From the NCBI RefSeq assembly GCF_900109465.1, contig NZ_FOAZ01000017.1:124001-188000 (forward strand): a DNA stretch of 64,000 nt. The letters are read 5' to 3'. The notes under the pieces are model-generated. The model worked only from the letters and a program-made list of their open reading frames with translations. It did no database searches and was not told where the DNA came from. Positions 32,395 to 41,655 of this stretch are shown here, one piece after another. A program made the position numbers and the translations under genes. Source of the stretch: Streptacidiphilus jiangxiensis (GTDB lineage: Bacteria > Actinomycetota > Actinomycetes > Streptomycetales > Streptomycetaceae). Within the stretch, counting starts at the first letter, position 1, and each line of letters opens with the position of its first letter.

Positions 32395-34372
32395 GGACCG
32401 CGCGGTCGGCCATGACCCGGAGCACGGCCACCGGCACGGCCGGGTTCCGGGACGCCCACTCGGCGTCCCCGCACGTTCCCAGCCGCTCCGCCAGCACCGT
32501 GGCGGGGAGCCCGGGGTGGCGCAGAGCGGCGAACCGCACGGAGTCCTCCGGATCGTCGGCCAGCCGCGCCGCTGCGGCGGCGGACAACCGCTCGTCCTCG
32601 GCGGCGCGGTGCCGGACCTGGCCGTCCAGGTCACGGGTGAACCGCTCGACGAGCTCCGGCGTCGACTCCGGGTCGTCCAGGGCCAGGCGGCGCAGCCGCG
32701 GGTTCGGGTCGTCGGCGTAGTGGAGCAGGCCCGTGCGGGGGAAGTTGGGGTGGCTGCGCGGGCGGCCCGGGGAGCTGAAGCTGCCCGACCACCACGCGCA
32801 GACGCGCAGCAGCATCTCCGCGGGCGCGTCGTCGCAGGACTCCGCCAGGAAGAGCTGCACCACCCGGTCCTCGTCGTCGGCGAGCAACGCCACGACGTCG
32901 GCCGGGAGACGGCGAGCCCGCGCCACGCTGCGACGGATCAGCGGGTGCGTGGAAGCGGCGAGCCGGCGCATCGCGTCGACGTCGTCGTGGAGGGCCATGA
33001 CCCAGGGCAGGCCGTACGAGCGCTGGCCCGGGTCGAACTCAATGACGACAGCGGCCCGTTGGTCCTCTGTGAGCTCGGGGCGCACCGAGACGGCCAGCCG
33101 CACGCCCGGGTCGGGGTCCTGGGCCAGCCGGGCGACGAACTCCGGCTCCAGCCGCCCATTTCGGGCCAGAGCGCGGCGCCGGTCCACATCGTCGCCCCCG
33201 AGGCACCACTCCACCAGGTCGCGAGCGAGCCGGCAGTTCTCCAGGTCCTGCGCGTCGAGCTGCTCGCCCTCGAAGTCGGCGCGGGAGAGCGGGTGTTCGC
33301 GGTGGTGCCGGAGCACGGCGTCGCGACGGACCCGGGGCTCGGGGTCCGCGCGCAGCGCGGCACGGGCCGTCTCCGACAGCTCCGGCCACGCCACCGCGCA
33401 CGCCTTGCGCCGCACCGCGGTGTCCGGGTCGTCGACCAGTCCGGCCGCCGTCTCCGCGCTCACGCCCTGCAGGCCCAACGCCTCCGCGCGCACGCGGGCG
33501 GAGGGATCCGCGGCGAGGCGACGCAGGACGGCCTGCGGAAGGACGACCTTGCGGTCCACCGCGAGCGTGGTGAGCGCCCAGCGCCTGCGGGCGTCCTCCT
33601 CGCCGAGGATCAGCCGCTCCCATTGCTCAGGCGTGATGTTCGGCTGCACCTCGGCGGCGAACGCGCGCACCTTCCAGTCGGGGTGGTTGAGCACCGCCTC
33701 CACCTCCTCGGCAGGCAGGGGGCGCCACATGGCGTGGCGGGACTCCGCCAGCAGCCGGGCGCGCAACTCCTGCGGAAGGGAGGGGTTGGCGTTGAGGCCC
33801 TCGATCCAGTGCTTGGGCAGGTGGGTCTCGGACGCGGCCCGGGCCTCCAACGCCGCCCAGGCAGCGGCCTGCTCCGCCTCGCTCGCGCGCGCCGCCGCCT
33901 CGGCCGCCGCGTCCAGTCGTTCCCGCAGGCGATCCACCACCGTCAACCGGACCGCGTCGGCCCCGCTCACCACCGCGACCAGCATGTCACCGCCCGGCGA
34001 CGCCGTCACGAACTCCAGGCCGCCCGGCTCCTCACCGAGCACGCCGGCCAGGTCCCAGGTGTCCGTCAGGCGCACGCGGGTCCAGTGGCGAGGCCTGCGG
34101 GCGGCCCAGGGCCCTCCGAGGTCGACCAGGAAGACGCCCTCGGCGTCCGGCACCCCGGCCTCACGCGTGAGGCGCTCCCAGGCCTGGTTGACGGACGCCG
34201 CCGCCTCCCGCCACGGGCCGGGGACGGTGACCACCGGCGCGTCGGCCCCGGCTCCCGCGAGCAACCGCCACGCGGCGGACGGAGGCAGCATCGCCTCCGT
34301 CCGCCACTGGCCCGCCTTCTCCAGCCCGGCCTGCTCCAGCAGCGCCGTCAGTTCCGCTCCCCCACGCCTCAC
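32360..34372 (-). CDS. Large HEAT/leucine-rich-repeat-variant protein
   Basis: The 670-residue soluble protein reads from the GTG at 34372, which lies 10 bases after the VOC gene stop. The first 180 residues form a separate domain. From about 200 onward there are repeated helical units with the pattern L..NP....R..A, for example LAADPSARVRAEALGLQGVS, LVDDPDTAVRRKACAVAWPE, LAQDPDPGVRLAVSVRPELT and YADDPNPRLRRLALDDPEST. Such LRV/HEAT arrays make protein-binding scaffolds. The partner is unknown. Streptomycete relatives have only generic names. Confidence 0.75.
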   Translation of the reverse strand: MRRGGAELTALLEQAGLEKAGQWRTEAMLPPSAAWRLLAGAGADAPVVTVPGPWREAAASVNQAWERLTREAGVPDAEGVFLVDLGGPWAARRPRHWTRVRLTDTWDLAGVLGEEPGGLEFVTASPGGDMLVAVVSGADAVRLTVVDRLRERLDAAAEAAARASEAEQAAAWAALEARAASETHLPKHWIEGLNANPSLPQELRARLLAESRHAMWRPLPAEEVEAVLNHPDWKVRAFAAEVQPNITPEQWERLILGEEDARRRWALTTLAVDRKVVLPQAVLRRLAADPSARVRAEALGLQGVSAETAAGLVDDPDTAVRRKACAVAWPELSETARAALRADPEPRVRRDAVLRHHREHPLSRADFEGEQLDAQDLENCRLARDLVEWCLGGDDVDRRRALARNGRLEPEFVARLAQDPDPGVRLAVSVRPELTEDQRAAVVIEFDPGQRSYGLPWVMALHDDVDAMRRLAASTHPLIRRSVARARRLPADVVALLADDEDRVVQLFLAESCDDAPAEMLLRVCAWWSGSFSSPGRPRSHPNFPRTGLLHYADDPNPRLRRLALDDPESTPELVERFTRDLDGQVRHRAAEDERLSAAAAARLADDPEDSVRFAALRHPGLPATVLAERLGTCGDAEWASRNPAVPVAVLRVMADRAVPTPPAGGAAPA

Positions 34373-34381
34373 AGGTGCATG

Positions 34382-34774
34382 CTACGACGGCAGGTGGGCG
34401 TCGTAGGGACGGGTGATGATCTCCAGGCCGTGGCCGGACGGGTCGAGGAAGTAGACGCCGCGACCGCCGTGGTGGTGGTTGATCTCCCCCGGCTGCTTCA
34501 GGTGCGGGTCGGCCCAGTAGGGCACCCCCTCCGCCTCGATGCGGGCGAAGGCGGCGTCGAACTCCTCGTCGGAGACGAGGAAGGCGTAGTGCTGCATGAC
34601 GATGGACTCGGCGGGGATCGTGGCGAAGTCCAGCGTCACCCCGTTGGCGGTGGCGACGGGGACGAACGGGCCCCACTCGGGGCCGACCTCCAGCCCGAGG
34701 ACACGGGCGAGAAAGGCGGCGGACTCCCGGTTGTCGCGGGCGTGGACGATGGTGTGGTTCAACTCGACCGACAT
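34382..34774 (-). CDS. VOC-family (glyoxalase/bleomycin-resistance fold) protein
   Basis: The protein has 130 residues from the ATG at 34774 (GGAGG 11 bases upstream on the coding strand). The two beta-alpha-beta modules show LNHTIVHARDNRESAAFLARVLGLE with the first metal His, then HYAFLVSDEEFDAAFARIEAEG, and the C-terminal GRGVYFLDPSGHGLEIITRPY with the His/Glu metal ligands. It may be a dioxygenase, an isomerase or a binding protein. It is immediately upstream of the HEAT-like gene in the same direction. Confidence 0.88.
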   Translation of the reverse strand: MSVELNHTIVHARDNRESAAFLARVLGLEVGPEWGPFVPVATANGVTLDFATIPAESIVMQHYAFLVSDEEFDAAFARIEAEGVPYWADPHLKQPGEINHHHGGRGVYFLDPSGHGLEIITRPYDAHLPS

Positions 34775-34880
34775 GGGTGGAATGCCTCCAAGGGCATCTC
34801 CCGGCACCTCCATGTCTCACCCGGTCGGTGACCGACACGCGATGCCGCCCGCCGATCGTAACCCGACGGCCACGCACGAC

Positions 34881-34914
34881 GGTGGCCTCCGTCCGGCTAC
34901 GGACGAAGGCCACC
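34881..34914. terminator. Hairpin terminator after the secreted propeller gene
   Basis: The 15-bp arms 34881-34895 and 34900-34914 have one mismatch and enclose the loop GCTA. The hairpin lies 21 bases beyond the stop of the minus-strand propeller gene and ahead of the VOC gene start. Confidence 0.75.
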
Positions 34915-34934
34915 GGCTCGGGCCGTTCGACGTG

Positions 34935-36101
34935 TCAGTCCCGACCGTCGGCGCCGACGAACAGCAGGCCCTTGGGGCTGGACAGCTTCACAGCGCCGGT
35001 GTTGACCGCCGTCACCACGCCGGTGCGCGGGTCGACCACGGACAGCGCCGGGACGTTGGGCAGGTCGCCGTCGCCCGGGGCCGGCTGGCTGGCGAAAAGC
35101 GTGCCGGGGCGGACGCCCTCGGTGCGCGCCTCGTAGATCCGGCCGCCCTTCTGGTCCACGACGAAGAGCACGCCGTCGCCGCCACCGAGGACGATGTCGT
35201 CCAGCTGCGGGGTCGCGGTGGCCTTGGTGGGGCCGGCGTTGACCAGGTTCAGCACCGCCAGGCTGTGGTGCTTGTCCTTCAGACCGCCCACCAGCACCAG
35301 CTTGCTGTCCGCCTGCGCGTCCTGGATCAGCACGCCGCCACGCGGGCCCGGGATCCACCGGTTGGAGTCCGGGTCGGTCAGACCCAGCTTCTCCGTGGCC
35401 GGCGCGCCCTTGGCCCGGTTGATCACGCGGGCGGTGTCGGCGACGCCGAAGACCGGCGCGAGCTTCGCCGTGGTGCCGTGCAGGGTCACGGTGTACGCGG
35501 CCGGGGCGTTGTTCGCGCCCGGCAGCGAGACGTCCGGGTTGGAGTGCGCGACGTAGATCGTGCCGTCGGCGGCGACGGAGATCGCGTCGGTGCCGCCGTT
35601 GACCCCGTCCGAGCCCTTCTGGGCCGGGCTCGGCGAGTAGTGGTAGTGCTCGATCGTGGCGGAGCGGCGCGTCGGGGTGATCGTGTAGAAGGAGGAGTTG
35701 AGGTCCTCGTTCACCGTCACCAGCAGGCGCTGGTGCCGCGGGTCGGCGGTGAGCCCGTCGACGCGGCCGGGCAGCGTCCAGTGGCGGACGACCTTGCCGG
35801 TGCGCAGGTCGAAGCCGACGATGTCACTCTTGCTGCCGGCCGGGCTGCCGTCCGGGCCGGCGTTGTTCTGGTAGGCGACGTAGAGCACGTCGCCGAGGCG
35901 GGTCAGGTCGTCCGGGTTGGTGTAGCCGGCCGGGGCGGACGCGAACAGGTGCAGCTTCAGGGCCGGAACGCTCGGCTTGTGCGCCGCGGCCGCGGGCTTC
36001 GCGGCGGGCGCGGTGGCGGCGGTGGCCGCCGGGACCGCCACGGCGGTGGCGGCGAGAGCCGCGACCACACCGACGGCGGTGCGCAGGGTGCGCAGGGACA
36101 T
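34935..36101 (-). CDS. Secreted beta-propeller-like protein
   Basis: The protein has 388 residues from the ATG at 36101 (GGAG 6 bases upstream on the coding strand). A signal peptide (MSLRTLRTAVGVVAALAATA..., cleavage near TAATA) is followed by repeated beta-strand units of the type LTRLGDVLYVAYQNN, VDGLTADPRHQRLLVTVNED, ISVAADGTIYVAHSNP and LDDIVLGGGDGVLFVVDQKGG. This is the look of a six- or seven-bladed propeller similar to NHL or SMP-30 sensors. No enzymatic residues stand out. It is probably extracellular. Confidence 0.75.
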   Translation of the reverse strand: MSLRTLRTAVGVVAALAATAVAVPAATAATAPAAKPAAAAHKPSVPALKLHLFASAPAGYTNPDDLTRLGDVLYVAYQNNAGPDGSPAGSKSDIVGFDLRTGKVVRHWTLPGRVDGLTADPRHQRLLVTVNEDLNSSFYTITPTRRSATIEHYHYSPSPAQKGSDGVNGGTDAISVAADGTIYVAHSNPDVSLPGANNAPAAYTVTLHGTTAKLAPVFGVADTARVINRAKGAPATEKLGLTDPDSNRWIPGPRGGVLIQDAQADSKLVLVGGLKDKHHSLAVLNLVNAGPTKATATPQLDDIVLGGGDGVLFVVDQKGGRIYEARTEGVRPGTLFASQPAPGDGDLPNVPALSVVDPRTGVVTAVNTGAVKLSSPKGLLFVGADGRD

Positions 36102-36402
36102 CACTCGCTCCAGGGGATTCATGGAGGATCGGCCCGGCAGGTGCCAGGCCGAGGGCCAATCTGCTGACTGCGCCGGTGGGGCCGCAAGGGAGGCTGTCGG
36201 GTTCCTTCGCACTGTTCACCCGACCGTCGACGGCGTGTCGCTCCCGCGTCGTTCCCGACCACGATTTCTGCACCGGGAGCGCGCGGGCGCCCGGCTGGCA
36301 ATCCCCCGATGCTCGGTGACTGCCACCCCCATCCGGGGGCTTCTCGCCGACCGGCCGACGCCGAGCTGACGGAGCGACAACTACCGTGTCGGCACAGCCT
36401 CG

Positions 36403-36414
36403 GAGAACGCTCTC
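36403..36414. promoter_or_regulatory. LacI-type operator, distal copy
   Basis: GAGAACGCTCTC is an imperfect palindrome that differs at one base from the GAGAGCGCTCTC core of the stronger site 50 bases downstream. It probably binds the same LacI-family repressor. Confidence 0.5.
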
Positions 36415-36456
36415 AGGCCTTGACATGACCTGCACGGCTCCTCAGACTGCTCCTGC

Positions 36457-36472
36457 GAGAGAGCGCTCTCTC
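36457..36472. promoter_or_regulatory. LacI-type operator, perfect 16-bp palindrome
   Basis: GAGAGAGCGCTCTCTC is fully self-complementary and lies 69 bases before the GH64 start. Its GAGCGCTC core equals that of the CebR operator (TGGGAGCGCTCCCA) for cello-oligosaccharide control in Streptomyces. A LacI gene lies at 42456-43478. The regulator pairing is inferred. Confidence 0.7.
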
Positions 36473-36540
36473 AGCGCTCCCCCTCACTCTCGCTGTGCGT
36501 CCCACCCACCTTCACGCACGCGCGCCTGAGGAGTCGCCGC

Positions 36541-38295
36541 ATGCCCGTTTCCCTGCCCACCCCCCACCGGAAGGCACCGCTTCGCGCGCTGCTCTCCGTG
36601 GTCGCCCTGCTCGCCGGCCTGCTGCTGGCACTGTCGCAGTCACCATCCGCCCACGCCGCCACGACCCTGCTCTCGCAGGGCAAGCCGGCCACCGCCTCGT
36701 CGCTCGAGAGCGCCGCCTTCCCCGCCTCGGCGGCCGTCGACGGCAACACCGGCACCCGCTGGTCGTCCGCCTTCGCCGACCCGCAGTGGCTCCAGGTCGA
36801 CCTGGGCTCCAGCGCAGCCATCAGCCAGGTCGTGCTCCAGTGGGAGGCCGCCTACGCGACCGCCTACCAGATCCAGGTCTCGAACGACGCGACGAACTGG
36901 ACGACGATCTACTCCACCACCACCGGCGCCGGTGGCACCGAGACGCTCAACGTCACCGGCACGGGCCGCTACGTCCGCATGTACGGGACCGCCCGCGCCA
37001 CCGCGTACGGCTACTCCCTGTGGGAGTTCCAGGTCTACGGCGCCGCGGGATCCGGCGGCGGCACCTCCTGCGGCACCACGAACGCGGCGCTGAACGCACC
37101 CGCCACCGCCTCGTCCACCGAGAACGCGGGCACCCCGGCCTCGGCGGCCGTCGACGGCAACACCGGCACCCGCTGGTCGTCCGCCTTCGCCGACCCGCAG
37201 TGGCTCCAGGTCGACCTGGGCACCAGCCAGACCATCTGCCAGGTGGTCCTGCAGTGGGAGACGGCCGCCGGAAAGGCCTACCAGATCCAGGTCTCCGACG
37301 ACGCGACGAACTGGACCACGATCTACTCCACCACCACCGGCGCGGGCGGCACCGAGACACTGAACGTCTCCGGCACCGGCCGGTACGTCCGCATGTACGG
37401 GACCGCCCGCGCCACCCAGTACGGCTACTCCCTGTGGGAGTTCCAGGTCTTCACCGCGAGCTCCGGTGGCACCGGCGACCCGTTCTGGGGTGACACCAGC
37501 ACCATTCCGCCCGCGCAGAACGTGCTGATGGTCAAGGTGCTCAACCGCACCAACGGCGCCTACCCGGACAGCCAGGTCTACTGGAGCTTCAACGGGCAGA
37601 CGCACTCCATCGCGGACCAGCCCTACCTCGACATGCCCGCCAACTCCTCGGGCCGGATGTACTTCTACCTCGGCTCACCCACCAGCAAGTACTTCGACTT
37701 CATCGAGTTCACCGTCGGTGCGGGCGTGTTCAACGGCAACACCACCCGGGTGGACGCCTGGGGCCTGCCGATCGCGATGCGACTGCACGCCACCGACGGC
37801 TACGACGTGCAGGTGGGCGACACGCAGCAGGTCTTCGACGAGAGCCGCTCGCAGCTGTTCACCGACTTCCAGAACGCGGTGCCGCAGGAGTTCAAGGTGC
37901 TGGCGCAGACCCAGGCGCCCTACCGGATCATCGCACCCGGCTCCGACCCGAGCTTCCAGACGGGTGGCGTGAACGCCAACTACTTCACCGCGTACGCGAA
38001 CTCGGTCGGCGTCAACGAGACCACCTCGAACATCTTCGGCTGCGCGGGCACGCTGGCGAGCAACGCGGCCGAGTGCGCGGCGCTCAACCGCCATGTGGCG
38101 ACGCTGCCGCAGGCGCAGTGGTCCGACCCGACACAGTACTACCTCGCGGCGCCCGCCAACTACTACGCCAAGTTCTGGCACGACCACGCGATCAACGGCC
38201 TCGCGTACGGCTTCCCGTACGACGACTACGCGGGCCAGTCCTCGTACATCTCGCACGCCAACCCGCAGTGGCTCGAAGTCGCCGTCGGCTACTGA
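36541..38295 (+). CDS. Secreted GH64 beta-1,3-glucanase with two discoidin-type modules
   Basis: The 584-residue exported enzyme has a signal peptide to about residue 39 (SPSAHAA), F5/8-type C (discoidin/CBM32-like) modules at about 43-170 and 185-308, a short linker, then GH64 at about 320-584. Comparison with the S. matensis laminaripentaose-producing enzyme places the catalytic pair at Glu389 (FIEFTVG) and Asp405 (TRVDAWGLP), with the same spacing of 16 residues. It should cut beta-1,3-glucan (laminarin, curdlan, fungal wall) into short oligosaccharides. The GH3 gene follows after 26 bases. The LacI-type palindromes upstream suggest induction by glucan fragments. Confidence 0.88.
   Translation: MPVSLPTPHRKAPLRALLSVVALLAGLLLALSQSPSAHAATTLLSQGKPATASSLESAAFPASAAVDGNTGTRWSSAFADPQWLQVDLGSSAAISQVVLQWEAAYATAYQIQVSNDATNWTTIYSTTTGAGGTETLNVTGTGRYVRMYGTARATAYGYSLWEFQVYGAAGSGGGTSCGTTNAALNAPATASSTENAGTPASAAVDGNTGTRWSSAFADPQWLQVDLGTSQTICQVVLQWETAAGKAYQIQVSDDATNWTTIYSTTTGAGGTETLNVSGTGRYVRMYGTARATQYGYSLWEFQVFTASSGGTGDPFWGDTSTIPPAQNVLMVKVLNRTNGAYPDSQVYWSFNGQTHSIADQPYLDMPANSSGRMYFYLGSPTSKYFDFIEFTVGAGVFNGNTTRVDAWGLPIAMRLHATDGYDVQVGDTQQVFDESRSQLFTDFQNAVPQEFKVLAQTQAPYRIIAPGSDPSFQTGGVNANYFTAYANSVGVNETTSNIFGCAGTLASNAAECAALNRHVATLPQAQWSDPTQYYLAAPANYYAKFWHDHAINGLAYGFPYDDYAGQSSYISHANPQWLEVAVGY
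36724..36807 (+). repeat. 84-bp repeat in discoidin module, copy 1
   Basis: These 84 bases encode the stretch from ASAAVDGNTGTRWSS to QVDLG. They are identical to 37138-37221 and nearly identical to 38603-38686 in the next gene. Such DNA identity exceeds what protein conservation requires and implies recent duplication or gene conversion. Confidence 0.8.
37138..37221 (+). repeat. 84-bp repeat in discoidin module, copy 2
   Basis: Identical to 36724-36807, 414 bases apart, in the second discoidin module of the same gene. Confidence 0.8.
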
Positions 38296-38321
38296 GCGCC
38301 CCGTACGAGCGAAAGGACGAC

Positions 38322-41300
38322 ATGCACGCACAACGCTCGCCGGGGTTCACGCCAGTGCCCCGACGTACCGTCAGAACCGTGTGGACGGCGGCGCTCGCCG
38401 TCCTGACCCTGCTCACCGCCTTCTTCGTCTCCGGCGCACCCGCCGCGCAGGCGGCCGGAACCCTGCTGTCGCAGGGCAGGACCGCCACCGCGTCCTCGGT
38501 CGAGAGCGCCGCGTTCCCCGCGTCCGCGGCCGTCGACGGCGACAGCGGGACCCGCTGGTCCAGCCCGCCACCGCGTCCTCGACCGAGAACGCCGGGACCC
38601 CGGCCTCGGCGGCCGTCGACGGCAACACCGGCACCCGCTGGTCGTCCGCCTTCGCCGATCCGCAGTGGCTCCAGGTGGATCTGGGTTCGACGCTGACGAT
38701 CTGCCAGGTCGCGCTGAACTGGGAGACCGCGTACGCCACGGCGTTCCAGATCCAGACCTCGACCGACAACACCAACTGGACGACGATCTACTCCACCACC
38801 ACCGGCACGGGCGGCGTGCAGACCCTCAACGTCTCCGGCACCGGCCGCTACCTCCGGATGTACGGCACCGCCCGGGCGACGGGTTACGGCTACTCGCTCT
38901 GGGAGATGCAGGTCTTCACGGGGGGCAGTGGCAACTCCGGTGGCGGCACCGGGAACTGTGGCACCACCAACGCGGCCCTCGGCCACCCGGCGACCGCCTC
39001 CTCGATCCAGGACAACAACCCCGCGTACGACCCCTTCTACGCCACCGACGGCAGCACGCTGACCCGCTGGTCGAGTGCCTCCGCCGACCCGCAGTGGATC
39101 GACGTCGACCTCGGCGGCAACCTGCCGATCTGCCAGGTGGTGCTCCAGTGGGAGAACGCCTACGCCTCCGGGTTCCAGATCCAGACCTCGACCGACAACA
39201 CCAACTGGACGACGATCTACACCACGACGACCGGCACCGGCGGCACCCAGACGCTCAACGTCACCGGTACCGGGCGCTACGTCCGGATGTACGGCACGGC
39301 GCGCGGGACGGGCTACGGCGACTCGCTGTGGGAGTTCTCCGTCTACACGGTCGGCAACCAGACCGTCACCATCCCGCCGCCCACGCCGCAGCCGGCCCCG
39401 GGCAACTGCCCGTGGCTCAACGAACCGAACGTGGCCGTCTCGACCCGCGTAGCCCAGCTCATGGGCGCCATGACGCAGGACCAGAAGGACGCCATGCTCT
39501 ACGGCGACGGCTCCAACGTCTACATCGGCCAGATCGCCGGACAGCCCGCGCTCTGCATCCCGAGCGTCAACCTGGAGGACGGGCCGAGCGGCGTCGGTGA
39601 CGGGCTCGGCGGCGTCACACAGTTCCCGGACGGGGAGGTGTCCGCGGCCACCTTCGACCCCGGCTACGAGCACAGCTTCGGTGTCGCGGCCGGCCAGGAG
39701 TTCGCGGGCAAGGGCGTGAACGTCTCCCTCGGCCCGACGATCAACATGGTCCGCGACCCGCGCTGGGGCCGCGCGTACGAGACCTTCGGCGAGGACCCGT
39801 ACCTCACCGGCGAGATCGTCAGCGCGGACGTCCAGGGCATGCAGAGCCAGGGCGTGATGGCCGAGGTCAAGCACGCGGCCGCGTACAACATCGAGCAGCC
39901 GAACGCGCCCGGCAACGAGATCATCGACCCCCGCACGCTGCAGGAGATCTACCTGCCGGGCTTCCAGACCGCCATCGAGAAGGGTGGCGCGGCGGCGCTG
40001 ATGTGCGGGTACAGCATGGTCAACGGCAACTACTCCTGCCAGAACCCGGCCATCGAGAACGTACCGATGTACCAGCAGGCCGGCTTCCAGGGGTTCATCA
40101 CGTCCGACTGGGGCGGTATCCACTCCACCGTGCCGTCGGCCAACGCCGGTGAGACGGTCGAGATGCCCTTCGGCGGGTTCTTCGCCTCGTCGCTGGAGCA
40201 GGCCGTCGCGGCGGGCCAGGTCACCCAGGCGACCTTCGACACGATGGTCTCGCGGGTGCTGACGCAGATGTTCCGCTTCGGCATGTTCGACAAGGCGCCG
40301 AGCGGCTCCACGACCGCCATCGTCGCGACGCCCGCGCACCGCGCGGTCGCGCTGCAGGGCGACGAGGAGGGCACGGTGCTGCTGAAGAACAACGGCGTCC
40401 TGCCGCTCGACCCGAACGGCAGCGAGTCGATCGCCGTCATCGGCACCGACGCGAGCTCCGGGGCGATCACCGGGGGCGCGGGCAGCGGCAGCGCCACCAG
40501 CACGGGCACCTACGACCCGCTCTACGGCCTGCAGCAGCGGACCGCCGGGACGAACGTCTCGGTCACCTACAACGACGGCTCGGACCAGGCCTCCGCAGTC
40601 GCGCTCGCGCAGTCCTCGAAGGTGGCGATCGTCTTCGCGGCCGACAACTACGGGCACGAGGAGTCCGACAACACCACGCTCAACCTGCCCAACAACCAGG
40701 ACGCGCTGATCTCTGCGGTCGCGGCGGCCAACCCGAACACGATCGTCGTGCTGAACGACAACTCGGCGATCATGATGCCGTGGCTGAACCAGGTCGCGGG
40801 CGTGTTCGAGGGCTTCTACCAGGGCCAGGAGTTCGGCCAGGCGATCGCGGCGCTGCTGTTCGGCGACGTGAACCCCTCCGGGCACCTGCCGATCACCTTC
40901 CCGACCTCGCTCACCCAGGTGCCGGCGAGCACCGCCGCGCAGTGGCCGGGCGTCAACGGGACGGTGCAGTACTCGGAGGGGCTCGACATCGGGTACCGGT
41001 GGTACGACGCGAACAACGTCACGCCGCTGTTCCCGTTCGGGTTCGGCCTGAGCTACACCAACTTCTCCTTCGGCAACCTGCAGGTGGGGCCGCTGAACAA
41101 CAACCAGGCGACGGTGACGGCCACCGTCACCAACACCGGCAGCAGGGCCGGCACGGAGGTGGCGCAGCTCTACGTCGGCGATCCGGCCTCGGCCGGTGAA
41201 CCGCCGCACCAGCTCAAGGGGTTCCAGCGGATCACGCTCAACCCCGGCGCGTCCGGCACCGTGACCTTCACCGTCACGGCCCACGACCTGGCGTCGTGGG

Positions 41301-41431
41301 ACACCGGCAGCGGGCACTGGATCGCGGGCGCGGGGAACTACCAGATCCTGGTCGGTGACTCCTCGCGCAACCTGCCGCTGTCTGGCGGGCTGACGCTCTC
41401 GTCGCCGATCACGGACGACGCGATGGACTGA
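38322..41431 (+). pseudogene. GH3 beta-glucosidase with discoidin modules, broken by a frameshifting deletion
   Basis: The ATG at 38322 (AAAGGA upstream) opens a signal peptide and the start of a discoidin module ending GDSGTRWSS. At 38560-38564 the frame jumps to PATASSTENAGTP of the next module, one base out of phase, and the first frame stops at 38696. The second frame runs intact to 41431: discoidin modules, then GH3 with DPRWGRAYETFGEDP, nucleophile Asp in ITSDWGG (40106-40108), the second GH3 domain and a fibronectin-III-like end. Compared with the neighbouring GH64 gene, about one module was lost. Glucose release from beta-1,3-oligosaccharides would be its role. A sequence or assembly error in the repeats could also explain it. 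Confidence 0.75.
38603..38686 (+). repeat. 84-bp discoidin repeat, diverged copy 3
   Basis: This copy matches 36724-36807 except for a few third-position changes (GAT for GAC, GTGGAT for GTCGAC). It begins about 40 bases after the deletion junction at 38560-38564. Confidence 0.75.
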
Positions 41432-41450
41432 GCCGTCGGCCCGGTTCAGC

Positions 41451-41491
41451 GCCGCCCCCGCCGAGTCGGAAAACGACTTGGCGGGGGCGGC
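41451..41491. terminator. Terminator after the GH3 gene
   Basis: An 18-bp stem (41451-41468 with 41474-41491, one G-U pair) encloses the loop GAAAA. It lies 19 bases after the GH3 stop and separates the glucan genes from the attenuator-controlled hydrolase. Confidence 0.85.
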
Positions 41492-41502
41492 GCCGCCTCT
41501 GC

Positions 41503-41508
41503 TACCTT
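41503..41508 (+). promoter_or_regulatory. Possible -10 element of the leader/hydrolase transcript
   Basis: TACCTT at 41503-41508 has TTGGCG 19 bases upstream at 41478-41483, inside the terminator arm. The spacing is on the long side. It would start transcription shortly before the leader ribosome site. Confidence 0.3.
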
Positions 41509-41545
41509 CCTCCTGATCGTGACAGCGACGAAGGAGGTGAGACCC

Positions 41546-41605
41546 ATGAACGCAGGTTCCGTGTGGGTGCTCCCTCCGTCGGTCACGGTCGGGCGAGCGG
41601 CGTAG
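41546..41605 (+). CDS. 19-residue leader peptide of the alpha/beta hydrolase
   Basis: A short ORF with product MNAGSVWVLPPSVTVGRAA and a TAG stop. It is preceded at 41531-41541 by AAGGAGGTGAG, which contains the full complement of the 16S rRNA tail, so it should be translated very efficiently. Its stop lies 6 bases before the left arm of a 10-bp hairpin whose right arm covers the ribosome site of the next gene. A Val-Trp-Val-Leu-Pro-Pro stretch in the middle could slow ribosomes. The arrangement is that of erm-type or cat-type translational attenuators; no family of leader peptides is recognised. Confidence 0.65.
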   Translation: MNAGSVWVLPPSVTVGRAA

Positions 41606-41611
41606 CCGTCG

Positions 41612-41646
41612 CTTTCGGGAGCCCCGCGTCAACGCTCTCCCGAAAG
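41612..41646 (+). promoter_or_regulatory. Attenuator hairpin covering the hydrolase ribosome site
   Basis: CTTTCGGGAG (41612-41621) and CTCCCGAAAG (41637-41646) pair perfectly over 10 bp with a 15-base loop. The right arm includes most of GAAAGG (41642-41647), the only ribosome site for the ATG at 41656. A CTCCC inside the leader (41570-41574) could pair with the GGGAG of the left arm as an alternative. Confidence 0.65.
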
Positions 41647-41655
41647 GCGACAGCC

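Larger units (their letters stand above)
36102..36540. promoter_or_regulatory. Intergenic control region before the beta-glucan genes
   Basis: 439 bases separate the divergent propeller and GH64 genes. The GH64-side half holds two palindromes with a GAGCGCTC-like core (36403-36414 and 36457-36472). I see no coding frame with actinomycete third-position bias in it. The ribosome site GAGGAG of the GH64 gene lies at its end. Confidence 0.6.
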
